A DNA stretch of 64,000 nucleotides. Origin: Primula veris. Taxonomy: Eukaryota; Streptophyta; Magnoliopsida; Ericales; Primulaceae. A model generated the notes under the pieces. That model saw nothing but the letters and a program-made list of their open reading frames with translations. It did not search any database and was not told the origin of the DNA. The stretch lies in the NCBI GenBank assembly GCA_963682055.1, contig OY821740.1, positions 36,352,795 through 36,416,794 of the forward strand. The letters run 5' to 3'. This document shows positions 12,752 to 26,409 of the stretch, piece after piece. The first letter of the stretch is position 1. Every line of letters begins with the position of its first letter. The position numbers and the translations under genes were made by a program.

Positions 12752-13997
12752 ATGCCTGCATCGTTTATTAGGGTTTTCCTTTTCCTACTTGGTCTGCTAT
12801 GTCTCCACTCAATTTCTCAAAGATCAGGTACATTTCGTTACATTATTATTACTTATGTTTTTTTTTTTTTTGAAATTATGTACCATTTCGAGTCAGGTAG
12901 TTGTTTACGGAAACTTTTTGCTAAGAGGTTTATTATTACTTTTGTTTCTGTTGACTATTTGTTAATTATTTTATCACAAATTGAAAGAAGTTTTCTTTGG
13001 TGTAATTGTTATTTTCAGATGGGGAGGGGGTGAAATTCATAAACTAATCCACATGGACTTTTTAGAAATTTTATTCATGATACATAGAAAAAATTAAATT
13101 TTCATTGTTTCCTTTTTTCCGAAATAGAGGAACAACGACTCCGATTGTCTACACATATAGTTTATTTATTTATTTTTATAATCATTATCCGGTCTTTTAT
13201 TAATATAGAAAAAGTGAAACAAAGCATTTCGTTCATGGGCAAGGCACCCATGATGACCAAATCTACACATATAGTTATTTACCTCACTATAACCATCTTA
13301 GCCTGTCGAAAGTATAGATATACAGTATTATATTTTACTCTGAATAAACTTTTTACATTATTTTTGTGGTGTTTAAATTCATAAACTAGTCCATGTGAAT
13401 TTTTTTAGAAAATTTAGTTAAGATATAGGAAAAATAATTTTTCGATTTCTTTTTTGTTGAAATGAATTAGGGATCTATAGCCCCCAGTGTCTACATAGCT
13501 TGTTCTTTACCTCAATATCATCATCTTAGCCGGTCCAAAGTATAAATCAACAATCATATTTACTCTGAATAAACTTTTTACATATATTTTGCGGGGTTTA
13601 AAAAAGTTATCTTAAATGAACATAGAAGCGCAAGCAGATTATCCGGAGTGGTGTGTAGCGGATGAACAGTTTCTGGATGTAGATCTAGCAGGCGCGCTCG
13701 ATTGGGCTTGTAAGAACGGTGCAGATTGCTCGAAGATACAACCAAACGGGCCGTGTTATATGCCAAATACCGTGAAAGACCATGCCTCGTTTGCATTCAA
13801 TTCTTATTATCAAACAATGAAGCACAAAGGAGGCTCTTGCTATTTCCGTGCTGCTGGTTTGATCACTTCTCTTGATCCAAGTAAGTATTCACCCAATTAA
13901 TTTTCTTAATAGTAATTTTGTTCTTTTAGGTACTTATCTCTTTGTTGTAAATGGTTACACAGGTAACGGTCCATGCAAATATGAGTTTCTACCTTGA
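12752..13997 (+). CDS. Secreted X8/CBM43 domain protein (Ole e 10-like)
   Basis: Exons 12752-12827, 13626-13880 and 13963-13997 join in frame to 121 residues. All introns are GT-AG and the phases agree (1 and 1). Residues 1 to about 22 are a hydrophobic signal peptide (RVFLFLLGLLCLHS). The rest is a single X8 domain: it opens PEWCVAD, runs through LDWACKNGADCS and NGPCYMPNT, has the FNSYYQ stretch and GGSCYFRAAG, and ends NGPCKYEFLP. The Cys pattern expected for this beta-1,3-glucan-binding fold is present. There is no glycosyl-hydrolase domain and no GPI-anchor tail, so it resembles the short, free X8 proteins of the pollen-allergen Ole e 10 type, which act in the cell wall on callose-like glucans. 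A TATA-like run lies about 40-45 bp upstream of the ATG. The family call is firm; tissue and exact role are unknown. Confidence 0.88.
13034..13602. repeat. Tandem duplication inside intron 1 of the X8 gene
   Basis: A segment starting 'aaattcataaactaatccac' (about 13034) recurs as 'aaattcataaactagtccat' (about 13376). The 'tctaca' block recurs at about 13149, 13262 and 13490, and 'ctctgaataaactttttaca' at about 13338 and 13563. The intron was enlarged by two overlapping rounds of local duplication, offset about 340 bp and 226 bp. Confidence 0.65.
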
Positions 13998-15658
13998 ATC
14001 GAAGACTAAGATCGATAATGCTCATTGGTTTAAGAAGAAAATCAAGAAAGTAATTCTCTAGAACAACTTAAATCGATGAATGATTTCATGTAATTGTTTT
14101 TTTGGAAGTGTTTCACGACATGGTATTTCATAATTCTTATTTGTTTTTGTCTTTTTTCACACTACAATGTGAATTATAAATGTACCTAATACAAGATGTG
14201 CGTAGTTATAATCATTAACAAATAACAAATGAAGGTACGTTGAACAATTAGCCTGTATACCCACTATTAGGCTAATGGTCAATTGTGATAACAAGCAAGC
14301 AAACAGAGTTGGGCAAAATAATGTCAAACTAGACGAGAGAAATCTAAGAGGTGGAGAGATTAAATGAGAGAAAATGCCACAAGGGGACATTCTGATAACA
14401 TATAGTATTAGTATTTCACAAAAAAACAATCTTTTATGTTTCCATTTTTTTACAAACCAAAAGAAGAAAGAAGCTATTGCATTATATTTGTGAAAGACAA
14501 TAAATTATTTGGTCCTTCAAAAACACTCCTCTAAGTCGAGGGGCGGCCCGAGCACTCCCGACACTCCAGCGGAGTCGAAAAGTTTGCACCCTATTTAACT
14601 TCATTATAATTCATAAATAAGTGTTGAATTTTAATCGGAAAATAGTATTTAAAATACTGCGCCCTATCAAATATCAATTTTTTTTTTCCTAATAAAATAT
14701 CACATTTCAAATTTTGGTATGGTGAGTACATAAAATAAGAATGTGGAAAAAATCCACGCAACCAGATAAATATGTAGCAAAAGGTGGGTCTAAAAATAAA
14801 TTAAGTAAAAACCTTAAGAACTTGAAAGAAAGAAATAATTAGCCACGACTTTTAGAGTAGTAACCTACTCTATGTATCATTATATTATAATATAAGTCAA
14901 ATGAGTCCAATTTAGTTATTTTTTTTCAAAAATACCTCTATATTTTTTTATTAATTACTCATTTACATTTATTTAATTCAAAATATAAAAAACACATAAA
15001 AATCATTATCTTTTCAAAACAATTATAATCATATACCAAACAAAATCGTTTTACGTGTATTTTGTATAACAAGAACATTATATTACTCATGGTTTATAAT
15101 TTAATATATTTATTCAATCAGTATATTTTTAAAAAAATTATTTATCCGGATCATATATATAACATGCGTCGCACACGCAACGCGTGAATAATGATTAATA
15201 ACTAAATTGTGCAAAGTAGTAATAACGCGTGATCTAAATTGTGATTTTCCGTAATAACTAAAATTATGTAAAGTAGTAAGCAAATAATAACTCCACATTT
15301 GAAAAATATAAAATCAGATTCAAAAATATATACCAAGAATCTAAGATATGTAGGAAACAAAATTAAAAATAGAAAAAGGAACAAAATCAGAAACTCACCA
15401 GTTATGAATATATTCCCTAAAAGATAAAAAGAGAACGAATTGCTTTATGTAGAAGAATGTACAGACGGGGGGAGTTAAAAATATACTTTGAGAGAGAGAG
15501 ACGTTTGACCGCTAATGAAAGAACAGTTTATAGTTTTTAATTCTAACCGTGTATTTATTAGTATTTGATTTATTCGTAATTTGTGTAATTGGAGAGTTTT
15601 TTTTTGTAAATATTTATTTGAAAATCTCATAAGAATAATGACTCTTACATATATTATA

Positions 15659-15951
15659 CTAGCGAACATGCCCACGCGATACGTGGTGAAACACGTGAAT
15701 TTATGCAACAGTATAAAAATATGTAAAAAAAAAACAATAACAACTCCATAGTATTAATTTGAAGAATAAACCAAATTAATAAGTATTTAAAATCAAAAAA
15801 TAAAATAAAAATAAGGATTGTACCTACGAAAGAGATAAGGAGAACAAATAAAAAGTCATAAAGTTTTAAAATAAAAAGAATGAAAATACGCAGTTGGTGG
15901 CTATAGGCAGTTACACTATTTTTATAATTTCAAATTTCAAATGTTTTATTT
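15659..15951 (-). mobile_element. Non-autonomous Helitron fragment, 3' end intact
   Basis: Read on the minus strand, the element ends in a GC hairpin (CCACGTATCGCGTGG), then GCATGTTCGCTAG followed by T. This is the Helitron CTRR terminus inserted before T. About 290 bp upstream of it are alignable by eye to the copy at 60014-60308 on the plus strand. The 5' terminus is not defined, and no helicase/Rep coding is present. Confidence 0.75.
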
Positions 15952-16046
15952 TATTTCTTCTCTTTTCTTAATGTGTAATTTTTTTAACTATTAAAGTTTT
16001 TTTTATAAATAATTGTTTCAATTCTGGCTTTTCACATAAATAATAG

Positions 16047-16047
<1 letters not shown>

Positions 16048-16082
<35 letters not shown>
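16048..16082. repeat. (AT)n microsatellite
   Basis: An alternating AT tract of about 35 bp. Confidence 0.9.
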
Positions 16083-16087
<5 letters not shown>

Positions 16088-18620
16088 AGAAGTATCCATA
16101 CCCACATAAAAAACACTCTATTTCAACACAAATTTTCTAACCATACATTTATTGGGTTCTGCAGTCTTACGCAATAAAATATGAAGGGTACGATTGTAAA
16201 ATGTGTTGAAACCTGAATGACCACTGACCAAATAATTTATTATGAATCATGTAGGTCATGGCACTATAAATTGGTGTAAATATAAACACAAATTATCAAA
16301 GCTATTTGGGAAGGATATGTCCGACGACGATTTTGTAGGATATCAAACTTAAATCAGAATCAACTTTAAACGCTAATGAAAGATGCATGATGGATGTTGT
16401 TAATTGAATTTTACAATTTTTGTAATTAGACGCCTAACTTCATACTCACAAGTGAATTAGGTTCTTCCAATGCCGTAGTTAATGACTTCGATCATAATTA
16501 TAGTATTATAATGACAAATCGAGAAGTTAATGCAACAAATAACTTTAGCCAACATATTTTTACAGTCCGCGAAATCTTAATATAGTGTTAGAGTCGTATT
16601 TTGAAAAAAAGACTCGTTATTTTAAACAAGTCTTTTACTTGTGAAATACGAGTCTTGACTTTTATCAAAATGTTAGATTCTTCTGAATTTGATGTTTCTC
16701 TTTGAAAAACCATAAACAATAACAACAAACCAAAAACAGTCTTCCTTTTCTCTCTCTACACTCACTCTTTACGGCAAAAAACACACTACATGATTGCAAA
16801 AATCGATATACACAAAATAGATAATTATCCTATCAAAAAATTCTACAATTAACGCTTAACCCTCATGAAAAAGTTTCATAAGTATTATTTGTTTGGGATT
16901 ACGTAATCATACAAAAAAAAAACAATTTCTTGAGAATAGTAGGTAGGGCGGTCCAAGCCTAAGTCGAGTAAGTCTTAAACCTTGGGCAATGAGTTCGGTC
17001 AAAAAATTACGGACAAACTCGGAGTTTTTTCTTATATACCTGGTAGTTAAAGATAACAATTCAAACATCAATTTGTTTACAATATGTTGTGGTAACTTAA
17101 ATGATAGATTAATTTTCTTAATTCACATAACAGATTATGAGTTCAAAACTTTTTAGTTGCATTTTTATTTTTTTCTCAATTTTGATTTATATTTAACGAG
17201 TAACAAAAAACAATCGATAATTAGACATTCCGATAGACCGGGACGACACTGGTAGGTGACACGTAGATTCTTGAAGGATTTGCTTACCGATTGGAAATTG
17301 GCAAAGGTTGTCTGTATATACATGGAAATGTCTGAAATATAAATTAATTATTAAAGGAGAAGGCAGAGTGTTTTTTGCCATAGAGAGCGGGAATGCTCTG
17401 TTATTGGTATGCTGTTTTTGTTTGTGGTATTTTTAAAATGAAAATCAAATTCATAAGTCAACTAATTAAGTAAAGTCTCCTACTTTATAAATACTAGACT
17501 GGTTTCAGAATGAGTATGTCTCTCAAAATACGACTCTCGGACTGGATTAAAATTTCACTATATATGGTATATGCCATAACTTTATTACTCTGAATTGATG
17601 CATCGTTACAATCTATATCGATCTACTTGGTAACTGCTGTTAATGTAAAAATTATTCCTAGAAACTGGAATTTAAATACATGAAAAATTAAAAGAGACTA
17701 AAAGAAAATAACTGTATTTAAAACTTGAATGTAAGTTTTGGGTGATGGATGGATCTTTATGTATTATCCAGCTTTGTATTTATACGGTGGCGGCGCATGA
17801 TAAGAGTTGCCGCGGCAAACTCACAATTTTTAAAAATTTAAAAATTTTAATAGTATTTTTCAAAAGAATTTATAAATAAGGTATTATGCAAACCCCTTAA
17901 TATTTTTTTCGACAACTCCTTTTAAAATTATATATAGTTTTTGCAATAACACACTATCCATTTTTATGTATTGTTACTAGTACTAGTTAAAAAATAATAA
18001 ATTATTACAACATGCAAACAAGGTACACGTTGTGTTGTGAAAAGAATAAAAAACAAATACATAGTGAGTTGCAAATACAATTTTACAGGAACTTTAGGAG
18101 GTTATATGCAAAATAAGTAATAGAAATCTTTTGTATCAAATACTCTGCATTATGTGTTTATATTTTGACGAATTGTTTTTTTGGGGTAAAAATTACAAAA
18201 TTTGTATCTGTTTTCATTCGCTAATATTCTAAAATTTGGAACTTTTATTTCATATACGAGAACTTGACTATTTAATACATTATAAGTTTGGATTTTCCAT
18301 TTTTCATACTCTGAATTATGTGTTTATATTTTGACAACCCAGAACATCCGGTTCTGGCTCGGTTTCTATATTCATAGACAAATAAACTATAATTCCTTTT
18401 CATGAAATTTATTTTTATAATCTCGACCGTCAAACTAATAATCTATTTTAAACTTACATTAAATGCTACGGGCGTGTGAACTCTCCACTTTTTCCTGTTG
18501 ACACGTGTCCCTTCACTTACTACTAATTACTTTCATAAGCTATATTGTTGCCCCCAACATTTCCTCTTATTTGCCGGCCAGTCCAAACCCTATTTAGAGA
18601 TTAGGTTTTAAAAAAATTGT

Positions 18621-18647
18621 TTTCAACTGAAATGGTTTCAGTTGAAA
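18621..18647. repeat. Perfect 12-bp inverted repeat with 3-nt loop
   Basis: TTTCAACTGAAA and TTTCAGTTGAAA are separated by TGG, giving a perfect stem. Each arm contains CAACTG/CAGTTG, a MYB-type core. It is about 1.5 kb upstream of the CASP-like gene, so a regulatory role is only a possibility. Confidence 0.6.
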
Positions 18648-20116
18648 GAAATTAGGATTTTTTTTTTATTTTTTTTGAATTCACAAGGATAAGATTTAAA
18701 ACGTAGTTTTCTACATCAAGAGTACCGATTTTTCCTACTGAATATATTTTCTTTTTTTTTTTTGAAAAAGGTCCTATTGAATACTTATAACATGGACATT
18801 TACATGCATTTACATTGGGCATTGTCTACTGATCAAAGTAAATTCCTGGTACTAAAATATATCGAAAAATGAACATCAAATGTATTGATCTTCATTCATT
18901 TAGAATTTTACTACACCTCACATAGCCACAACTTTATTTCTTAAGCCTCACTTTTAATTGTAGCAACGAAACAAACCATTGGAGTGGAGCATAGAAAAAA
19001 TAGTAACATTTTTAATTGATTTCGCCATATCCCTAAGAGATGACCTATATTTTTGTATATTCACACGTATTAAGAAATTAACAGTTAAATAGTACTAATA
19101 ATAAACAAGGCCCCAACACTACTTTAATTATCTAGTTATAATCAAGTACGTACTTTACACTCCACATAAGTACTAGGTAAATTAGATTTCATGTTAAATT
19201 CATCGTAATTGACACCATTTAAGTGGCTTCTAAATTGTCATTTCCTTGTGAACACACAACTTTTCTACCCAGTTGGTCAATCTTCAAATTAATTTGCTGT
19301 AGTCTTTTATTTTTATTTTTATACGGGATAGTATTTTTCAGTTATATTAACAAGAAAAAAAATTATAATATGTATATTTTTATTTTACTTTAACCAGTAA
19401 TAAACTTGTCAAAAAATCAGCGAGCTAATTAGACATCTGACTCATATACACATATCTGATATCTATATCTAGCTATATCCATTAACGGAACCAAGAAGTG
19501 TATATGGGAGGGGTTAAAATTCTATATAATTTTTTTCATATCCTATTTGAGTATTTTTTTTTTTCGTAATATTGGGAGAAGACTAATTTTTAAAGATTTT
19601 GATCAAAATACGTAGGAAAAATTTAATTTTTCAATAATTTTTTACCAAATGGGGAGGGGGAGCCGGACTCCCCCCACCTAGTTTCTTTTCTGTCTATATT
19701 CTCTCCGCAAAATGTTACGGTTCGGTGCCACTTAATTACGTATCAATAATATTTATAGCCCTTCATTAATTAAAGTCTGTACTGTTGCCATTTATATAGG
19801 TTAGGTCACTAATTTTGTCACTCCACATGGCTATGCCTTGATGACCTTTGCACCAAATCACGTATTCACCTCATATTCATACAACGAGACTATTATAAAC
19901 AAACAAAAAGTTAGCAATATTATTCGTTCTTCAATGTATCCCATATATATATATATATATATAAATGTAGCGGTACTTTGGTGGTTGAGTAGGTGTTTGT
20001 TGTTTAAGGTCCTTTCAGCTATTTTCTTTTTATTCATCTACCTCAAAACTTATTTTGTTGTTCCAAACTTCAAGGTAGTCTCTTGGTAAACAGAAGAAAA
20101 GGAAAATAAAATAATA

Positions 20117-21238
20117 ATGAGCTATATAGGTATAGGAGTGAGTCCTGGGCATGTAGCAGTGATCAATGGGAGCAATACGAAGGTGATTGATAGGAGGATA
20201 AAAGTAGCTGAGTTAGTGATTCGGTGTTTCGTATGCGTGTTTAGTGTTATATCAGCTGTACTTATCGGGACTGATTCTCAGACTAAAGAGTTATTCTCTA
20301 TCCAAAAGAAGGCTAAGTTTACTGACATGAGATCCCTTGTGTAAGCACCCTAATTCTTACATATAATCTTTAAATTATTAATCATGTCTTAGGGTGACAA
20401 TTTTTTAATTTTCTTGGGCAGGATTTTGGTTGATGCAAGTGGGTTAGTTGCAGCTTATTCAGTGGTACAAGGCTTGAGGTGTGTTGTGAGTATGGTGAGA
20501 GGGACTAGTGTGGTTTTGAATAAATCCTTAGCTTGGGCTATTTTCTCTGCTGATCAGGTATGATATTACTTTAGGTGTATACATGTAGATGTGTTTTTAG
20601 AAAACGAAATCTAAGCTAAAGCGTCATTGCAAGAGCTACACTTAAGGCATAAAAAGTGTAGCGGCCTAAAAAGCAGAAAAAACGAGTTTTTTAAGCTTTG
20701 AATCGAGATTTTATCGAGCTTTGAATCGAGCTTCTTTAGTACGAAGCGTGCTTATTTAAAACAGTGGTATGTAGAGCATTATATATATTCATTTCCTATT
20801 TTTGGTTCTTTCTCGTTACCCCAACTTGGAGGTCAATATATATCATCATATCAGTTTTGAAAATATTTTTACAGTTTTGAGACTTCCAATTGTTCTTCGA
20901 TTCCGTATAAACCTAACCTGCTTGACAAGCTTAAAACGTACAATCGAGTCCTCAAATGTACAGATAATTGCCTATTTGATGGTGTTCATTGCTTAAATGT
21001 ATAGGTAATCGCCTATTTGATGTTAGCTGTTGTGGTGGCCGCTATTCAATCTTCGATGCTTGCAAAGCTTGGCGAGGCAGATTTCGAGTGGATGGAGATA
21101 TGTCACATGTACTCAAAATTTTGTAACCAAATTGCTGAAGGTATTGTGATTGGTCTGGTTGCAAGCATTGGAATGATCGCTCTCTCTTCAATTTCCGCTT
21201 TTAATCTCTTTCGCTTGTACTCTCGAAAACAAAAATAA
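20117..21238 (+). CDS. CASP-like protein, 2B type
   Basis: Three exons (20117-20340, 20422-20557, 21005-21238) give 197 residues with GT-AG introns and matching phases (2, then 0). The family usually has about 200 residues and four membrane spans. Visible here: a short cytoplasmic N-terminus with GVSPGHVAVINGSNTKVIDRR, TM1 (about 30-50), the GTDSQTKELFSIQKKAKFTD loop, TM2 (about 75-95), the WAIFSADQVIAYL region at the start of TM3, an extracellular loop with WMEICHMYSKFCNQIAEG, and TM4 ending FNLFRLYSRK. These are signature stretches of the CASPL2 group of the DUF588/MARVEL-like family. CASPs organise Casparian-strip membrane domains; most CASP-like members have no defined role. A near-copy of the exon 3 acceptor lies in intron 2 (see the repeat entry). 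Confidence 0.92.
20954..21022 (+). repeat. Duplicated exon-3 splice acceptor in CASP-like intron 2
   Basis: A 28-bp word spanning the end of intron 2 and the first codons of exon 3 (20995-21022) has a copy at 20954-20981 that differs at only three positions. The copy has its own AG (20962-20963), with stronger CAG context than the real TAG. If that acceptor were used, the frame would read IIAYLMVFIA and then meet a stop. Confidence 0.75.
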
Positions 21239-24200
21239 AGACCAAGATGGCAAGCTATCAAAGGTATCCATGGGTTTGATTCACAGATATTACATGTCTC
21301 TTTACATCACACTATTAAAGCCAGCTGGTCTTTAGTCCGTGCATGTTAGGCATTAAAGTATAAGAGATAATTAAGTTATGCTTTAAAATATTAGCAGTTT
21401 CAATGCAAAAAAATATTAGTTTATCATCAAATGCAGTATTGTTGCTAAACTGATGGTAAAATGATATTTTTTTGTAGTGTTTATATAATTGTGGGGGCTC
21501 TAGACTCCAGTGATATTTGTGATCTTAATCTTTCGGGGATTCATAGTGTTGTGTAATAAAATTTATTGATATATATGTTGTATATATGCTATGTGGATAT
21601 GAATCATCAAAAAGACTAGCTGCTCTCTAAACATTTGTAATATTCCTTTGGGTTTCAGTTTAGTTTTCTGGTTTTCTTTTGATTTCTTACACCATTATTG
21701 CAGCTTAAAATGGTCCAAAAACTTGTATTTTTGTTGAACATTTGTTTTAATAAAGTTGGGTCATATCGATGAAAAAAGGGTTTAGCCTTTTCCCCATTTA
21801 TATGTATAAATGACATGCATTAGATTGATTAATCTCAATCAATCTAAACGCGCATGATCACGAGTTTTAGATGAAAATAGGTCGCTTACCACCTAATTCC
21901 GCTTAATATCACCGTCTAATCTACTAGGCTCCCTAGCTAGACTCTGCTTACCGTTTATGCTAATTTCAGCCTATACTCGTCTTTTAGAACACTTATCCCA
22001 ACCATATATTTATATCCATCTACACATTGATAATAATTAACTATGTCTTCCCACAATAGTGCCATATATATTTAGTAATTTGAGACAGAAGAACAATTTA
22101 AATTTTAGAAGCTTTTTTGTCTAAATAATTTTTCCAATAGAACAAAAAATTTCAAAACTAGTACTACTAATGTACAAAATATTACTAATAATAAGTCAAT
22201 GTGGTCAAAAACTTGTAAATCGTAAGACCAATCTATCAAACACTCACACACAAAAAAAAAAACTTCAGACCTTTATTAAAACAACTTAACTAATGTCAAT
22301 TCCAGTAGCCAAAGCTATGTGACTTTTAACAACACTTTAGATGACTTCATGCATGAGAGATTATAACTTCGGCTCTTCTTACTTTGTTGATATTGATAAT
22401 TCCTCGTCTGATGAGTACGGAACTCGTTAAGATTTTGGAGCTATGAATAAAGATAAATGCAAATTGAGAACTCAAAAGCACTATATATGGCCATCATTGG
22501 GCATAGGGTGAAAACCAAAAATGTTAGCCTTTGTGTAGTATTTTTATGGGTGTATTGGAACTTAAAGCTCCAACTTTGGGTATGAATGCATATGAAGCCG
22601 ATTTTGTGAAGTCTTTCATTGAGAGCTGTTTGTCTCTGCATGATTATAATTTGGATGTGGCTTTGCTGTAAGTGCTAGTTTTAGTATAAGTAGCTATTCT
22701 CATTGTGTTTGAGACTGTTTTTCTATTTCCGTATATAGATGAGTGGGGGTGTTTTCAGTTAAATTTCAATTGAAACTTTTCTTTGCTTAACTTTTTTTAA
22801 CTAATTAATAAGTTAGGTAATTAATTACCTAAAATGGAAAGACAGTGGATTGCGTGGCTGAGAATTGACATGATAATATTTGTTACGATACGTCTAATTA
22901 AGTGTGATGTTTGGTGTAATTTGTTATGATACAACTAAGTGTGAAGTTTGGTGTAACTTGATTGGATATGAAAAAGTGGTTAGTGTGACGATTACACTAT
23001 TTTAATGTAAAAAAGCATTTCACAATTCTGCGGTTAGAGATTACGGCCAGTACATTATGAGTTTTATGTTAAAACACTTACGTTTTTAGTATTATGGGTA
23101 ACTTGAATGTTTGTTAAATCTTATGGTAACAAGATTTATACCATGACTAAACTTTAATTTTACAATTTTCCGGATTGTTTGCTAAATTATTACGTGTTAT
23201 ATATTATATACCATGCGCAGCATAAAGAAGCAGCATTAATATTATAGTAACGACAAACTAAATTTCAAGTTTCATGTAAAATCTTGTTTAGCCGAAATAT
23301 TTCAACAATCAAACAATTTTTCCTTCAATAATATTCGATCAATTGTCATCTAGCTACCTCCCTAGCTACACCGTAAGTCCGTAAGGCTTAAGGGAAAAAG
23401 AAGAGGAACACGCGTTGAGTCGTTGACAAACTAAAAATGTTTCATTGTCTACATAATTACATACCTGTATCACAATATATAAGCAAAAAAGAAGGCATTT
23501 ACTGATTGCATAAATAGAAAGACGAGGGAGCCGTGTATGTGTACAGTGTATATACAGAAATCATATCATTATTGAAAGTATTAATCTGGTCATTTTATAT
23601 TTTAATTTCATGTAATAATAGTTTACCTAAAATAGTTTGTACTGTAATAAACTATAGTAAATGATATTGGCAGAAAATTATTATAAAGAGGAAATAAAAA
23701 GTTAAATTTTACCTCATCTCTTTTCCTCAAATTTAACTATTTTCTTTTTGTGATTGATTCGCTTATCGTTAGAATTAAATTTATTATTTTCTTCTTTCTA
23801 ACATATAATTAACATACCCAAGTCACTTTTCACTTAATTATTAACTCAAAATGTTGGATGTGTTATAATGATTTATTATTATTGTCCATGAATATTTAGT
23901 ATTCTGATTAGTGATTATGTAGTCTTTCTTTATTTTTCTTAGAAGGTGACAAGTTGCCTCTTACATGCATATAGTTTATAAAGTCGACTATTTACTCATA
24001 AAATTTCATCCAGTTTTCACTTGCATTCATAATAAAAGTCCTTTAAAGATATAAAAGCAGTCGAAAATTGAGAAGTCTTAACGGCTCATTGCTAACAAAA
24101 GACAAGGTCAGTAAAATCCAAAGCAAAACTTGTCATTATTCAACTAGTGGATATTTTAAGTTTTAGGGTTATTTTGAACCATATGCAGGCTCTTCCAGAC

Positions 24201-24282
24201 ACCTAATTACCACATTTTATTGCAATTGAATGAATTAATGTGAAATATACATTTTAAAAAAATAATTCTATGTTTTATCATG
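21239..24282. other. Intergenic, no gene seen
   Basis: No supportable exon. One segment at about 22553-22662 has a coding look in one plus frame (LKAPTLGMNAYEADFVKSF) ending near a GTAAGT donor, but I cannot match it to a family. A transposon-like patch at 21890-21960 shares words with 5520-6010. Confidence 0.45.
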
Positions 24283-24490
24283 ACAAGAAAAAATTCATTT
24301 AGCACCATAATTTTTTTTCGTTTATGTTGTTAAAATGGTTGTGGCTAAATTTTAGCAACAGTATAGTAATAATTTAACAACAAATTATGTTGATATTTAT
24401 TGTTAAACTGTTGCTAAAATTTAGGTACAACCAATTTAGTGATGTAACATAAAAAATAAAAAATAAAAATAAAAAAAAAGTATGATGGGA
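24283..24490. mobile_element. Hairpin MITE, copy 1 (related to 35941-36152)
   Basis: The words 'aagaaaaaattcatttagca', 'ggttgtggctaaattttagc' and 'aacaacaaatt' are shared with the 35.9-kb element. Internally, 'gctaaattttagcaacagt' is followed by an inverted 'aactgttgctaaaatttag', so a transcript would fold. The terminal 'aagaaaaa' resembles CACTA-type ends, but the target duplication is unclear. Confidence 0.6.
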
Positions 24491-26409
24491 AATCAACATT
24501 TTCATTTATACAGTGTATACATGTGCTTGTATACAGGTGCTTGTGTGGGAGAGGTCTAAATTGAGGAATCATGGGCCGGACACGTGGAATTAATATTGCT
24601 CAACAATATTCCTTTGAAAGGTTTATAGAAATAGTTTCCTGACAAGTCTTTAATTATTCCCCTTGTTTCAGTTATTTCTAAAGTATGTTTTAGTATTATA
24701 TATTTGATCATTGATTTATATTGTGATATTTATGTCAAGGGTGTACGTACGTTTTATAATTTACATGGTTATTATGTACATGTTTTCTTACGTTAATTTC
24801 TGTGTGAATAACTCAACGCATGCAATCACTAAAAAAAAAATCTGAACACTGACATATGTTTTGTCGTTATTTTTACACTATAGTCTGGTTGTGGATAAAT
24901 TAGAGGTAGAAATAGCAACATAAACCGTTGTCGTTCTGTTGCGAAATAGCATGGCCGGGTAAATTTTGAATTATTAGCTTATCTACAACTTAATTAAGTA
25001 TTGTTTGTAAAACTAAAACTAATTAATAATTGTTCCATTTCTCCCTAACTAACAAATACAAATCTAAAAAATAGGAAAAAACAAGAAAATAAAAGTGAAA
25101 AAACCAAAAATTCAAAAATTCTGAAAAAATATAAAAAAATCTGAAAAAAGGCAAAACCCAAAAAACACATCAAAGCTCTCCTTGCAAGTCACATCTCACA
25201 AAATATGTAAAATATTTCCACACTTTTAAGCATAAAAGATTAGAAAGATAAACATTTAAACTATTATCAAAACAATCAATCATAGCAGACATCATTAAAA
25301 ACAGAAATATAAACAATTATCCCCAAAGTTATCAAAGTCAAGCTTATGTATATCATTCTCATGCTCTCACAACTCATCAATCTACTTACGGTTTTTGTCA
25401 CAAATAAGACAAGTTTAGAACCAATATAATCAGAATTAACCAAAATTAGAACCAATATAACCAGAATCACTTTAATCAAATAACCAAATATCATATTAGC
25501 ACTCACAAGAATTCTCACATTATTACCAAGAACACTCTCATCAAAACAACCATAATCAGATTTTCCATCACCGATATCCTCAGAAAACTCACAAGACTTT
25601 TCACAAACCAAATCTCAATACATCCATGATGGGTTAATCAGCTGTAACAGTTCTTTTAAATGAGAAAATAAAGTTTAAGAGCATATAGTTTTAAACAATG
25701 ATGAATTTTCAAGCTTAAGAACCCAAAAACCAGTTATAACTATTAATCCAATCCAACAATTTATAACCGCAAAAGTTAAGCTTTTAGCACGGTAAAAATT
25801 GTTGACATTCCACTCTATTGTTCAGAACATTTTGCATAAGAAAACAATGATCGTTTTTAAGTTTTAATCAAATAACCAATTTATCAAGTAAAAATAAATT
25901 TCCTGTTCACTTGAGTTGTATCTCAGTTACAACTGACACTCGAAACTGTATTGGAACCAAAAACACACAATTACTTCTTTCAAGAAAAAATGATCAATAT
26001 TATTATTTTTTATCAAGAAATTGACACTTTATAAATCAGATTACCATTAATTAACCAATTATTAACATTTTAACCAATTAATCATCTTTTTTCATGAAGT
26101 CTCAGTTGCAGGCTCAGTTTAAAAACTAACTGTTCAACAATATCTTCTGCCATCAGTTGCAAGCTCAGTTTTCACTAACTGTTCAACTGACAAAAAGAAT
26201 AAAATATAAGCTCATTTATTCATTATTAGCACAATTTAATCATTTATCCAGTGATTCCATATAATTATAAGCAATTTACCTGTGCCAATATCTTTTTATT
26301 AAGCAAAACTTTCACTCTTTTTCAGAAAAAATCGTATGCAACTCATGCAGGTTTATTCAAGTGTTTGTAACTGATTATTCTTATACTAAACATCAATTTA
26401 TTTACTCAG

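Larger units (their letters stand above)
13998..20116. other. Intergenic, transposon debris, no gene seen
   Basis: About 6 kb without a supportable exon. It holds a Helitron fragment (15659-15951), an (AT)n run (16048-16082), a direct 38-bp repeat ('tgtttatattttgac' blocks near 18150 and 18316), a perfect short palindrome (18621-18647), and a hAT-end-like GC-rich patch near 14536-14580 (aggggcggcccgagc). Short open frames here look random. Confidence 0.5.

Noticed and set aside
14536..14580. GC-rich hAT-end-like patch (aggggcggcccgagc); likewise 54754
   Set aside because: No inverted partner or target duplication was found, so no element could be delimited.
22441..22662. Frames on both strands, including the plus-strand stretch with MNAYEADFVKSF before a GTAAGT
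   Set aside because: It looks slightly coding, but no adjoining exon or family could be found; too weak to annotate.
25276..25611. Minus-strand 111-codon hydrophobic frame, possible env-like product of the retrotransposon
   Set aside because: It lies where SIRE-type elements carry an extra frame, but nothing in it is recognisable. It was left as part of the element, not called as a gene.
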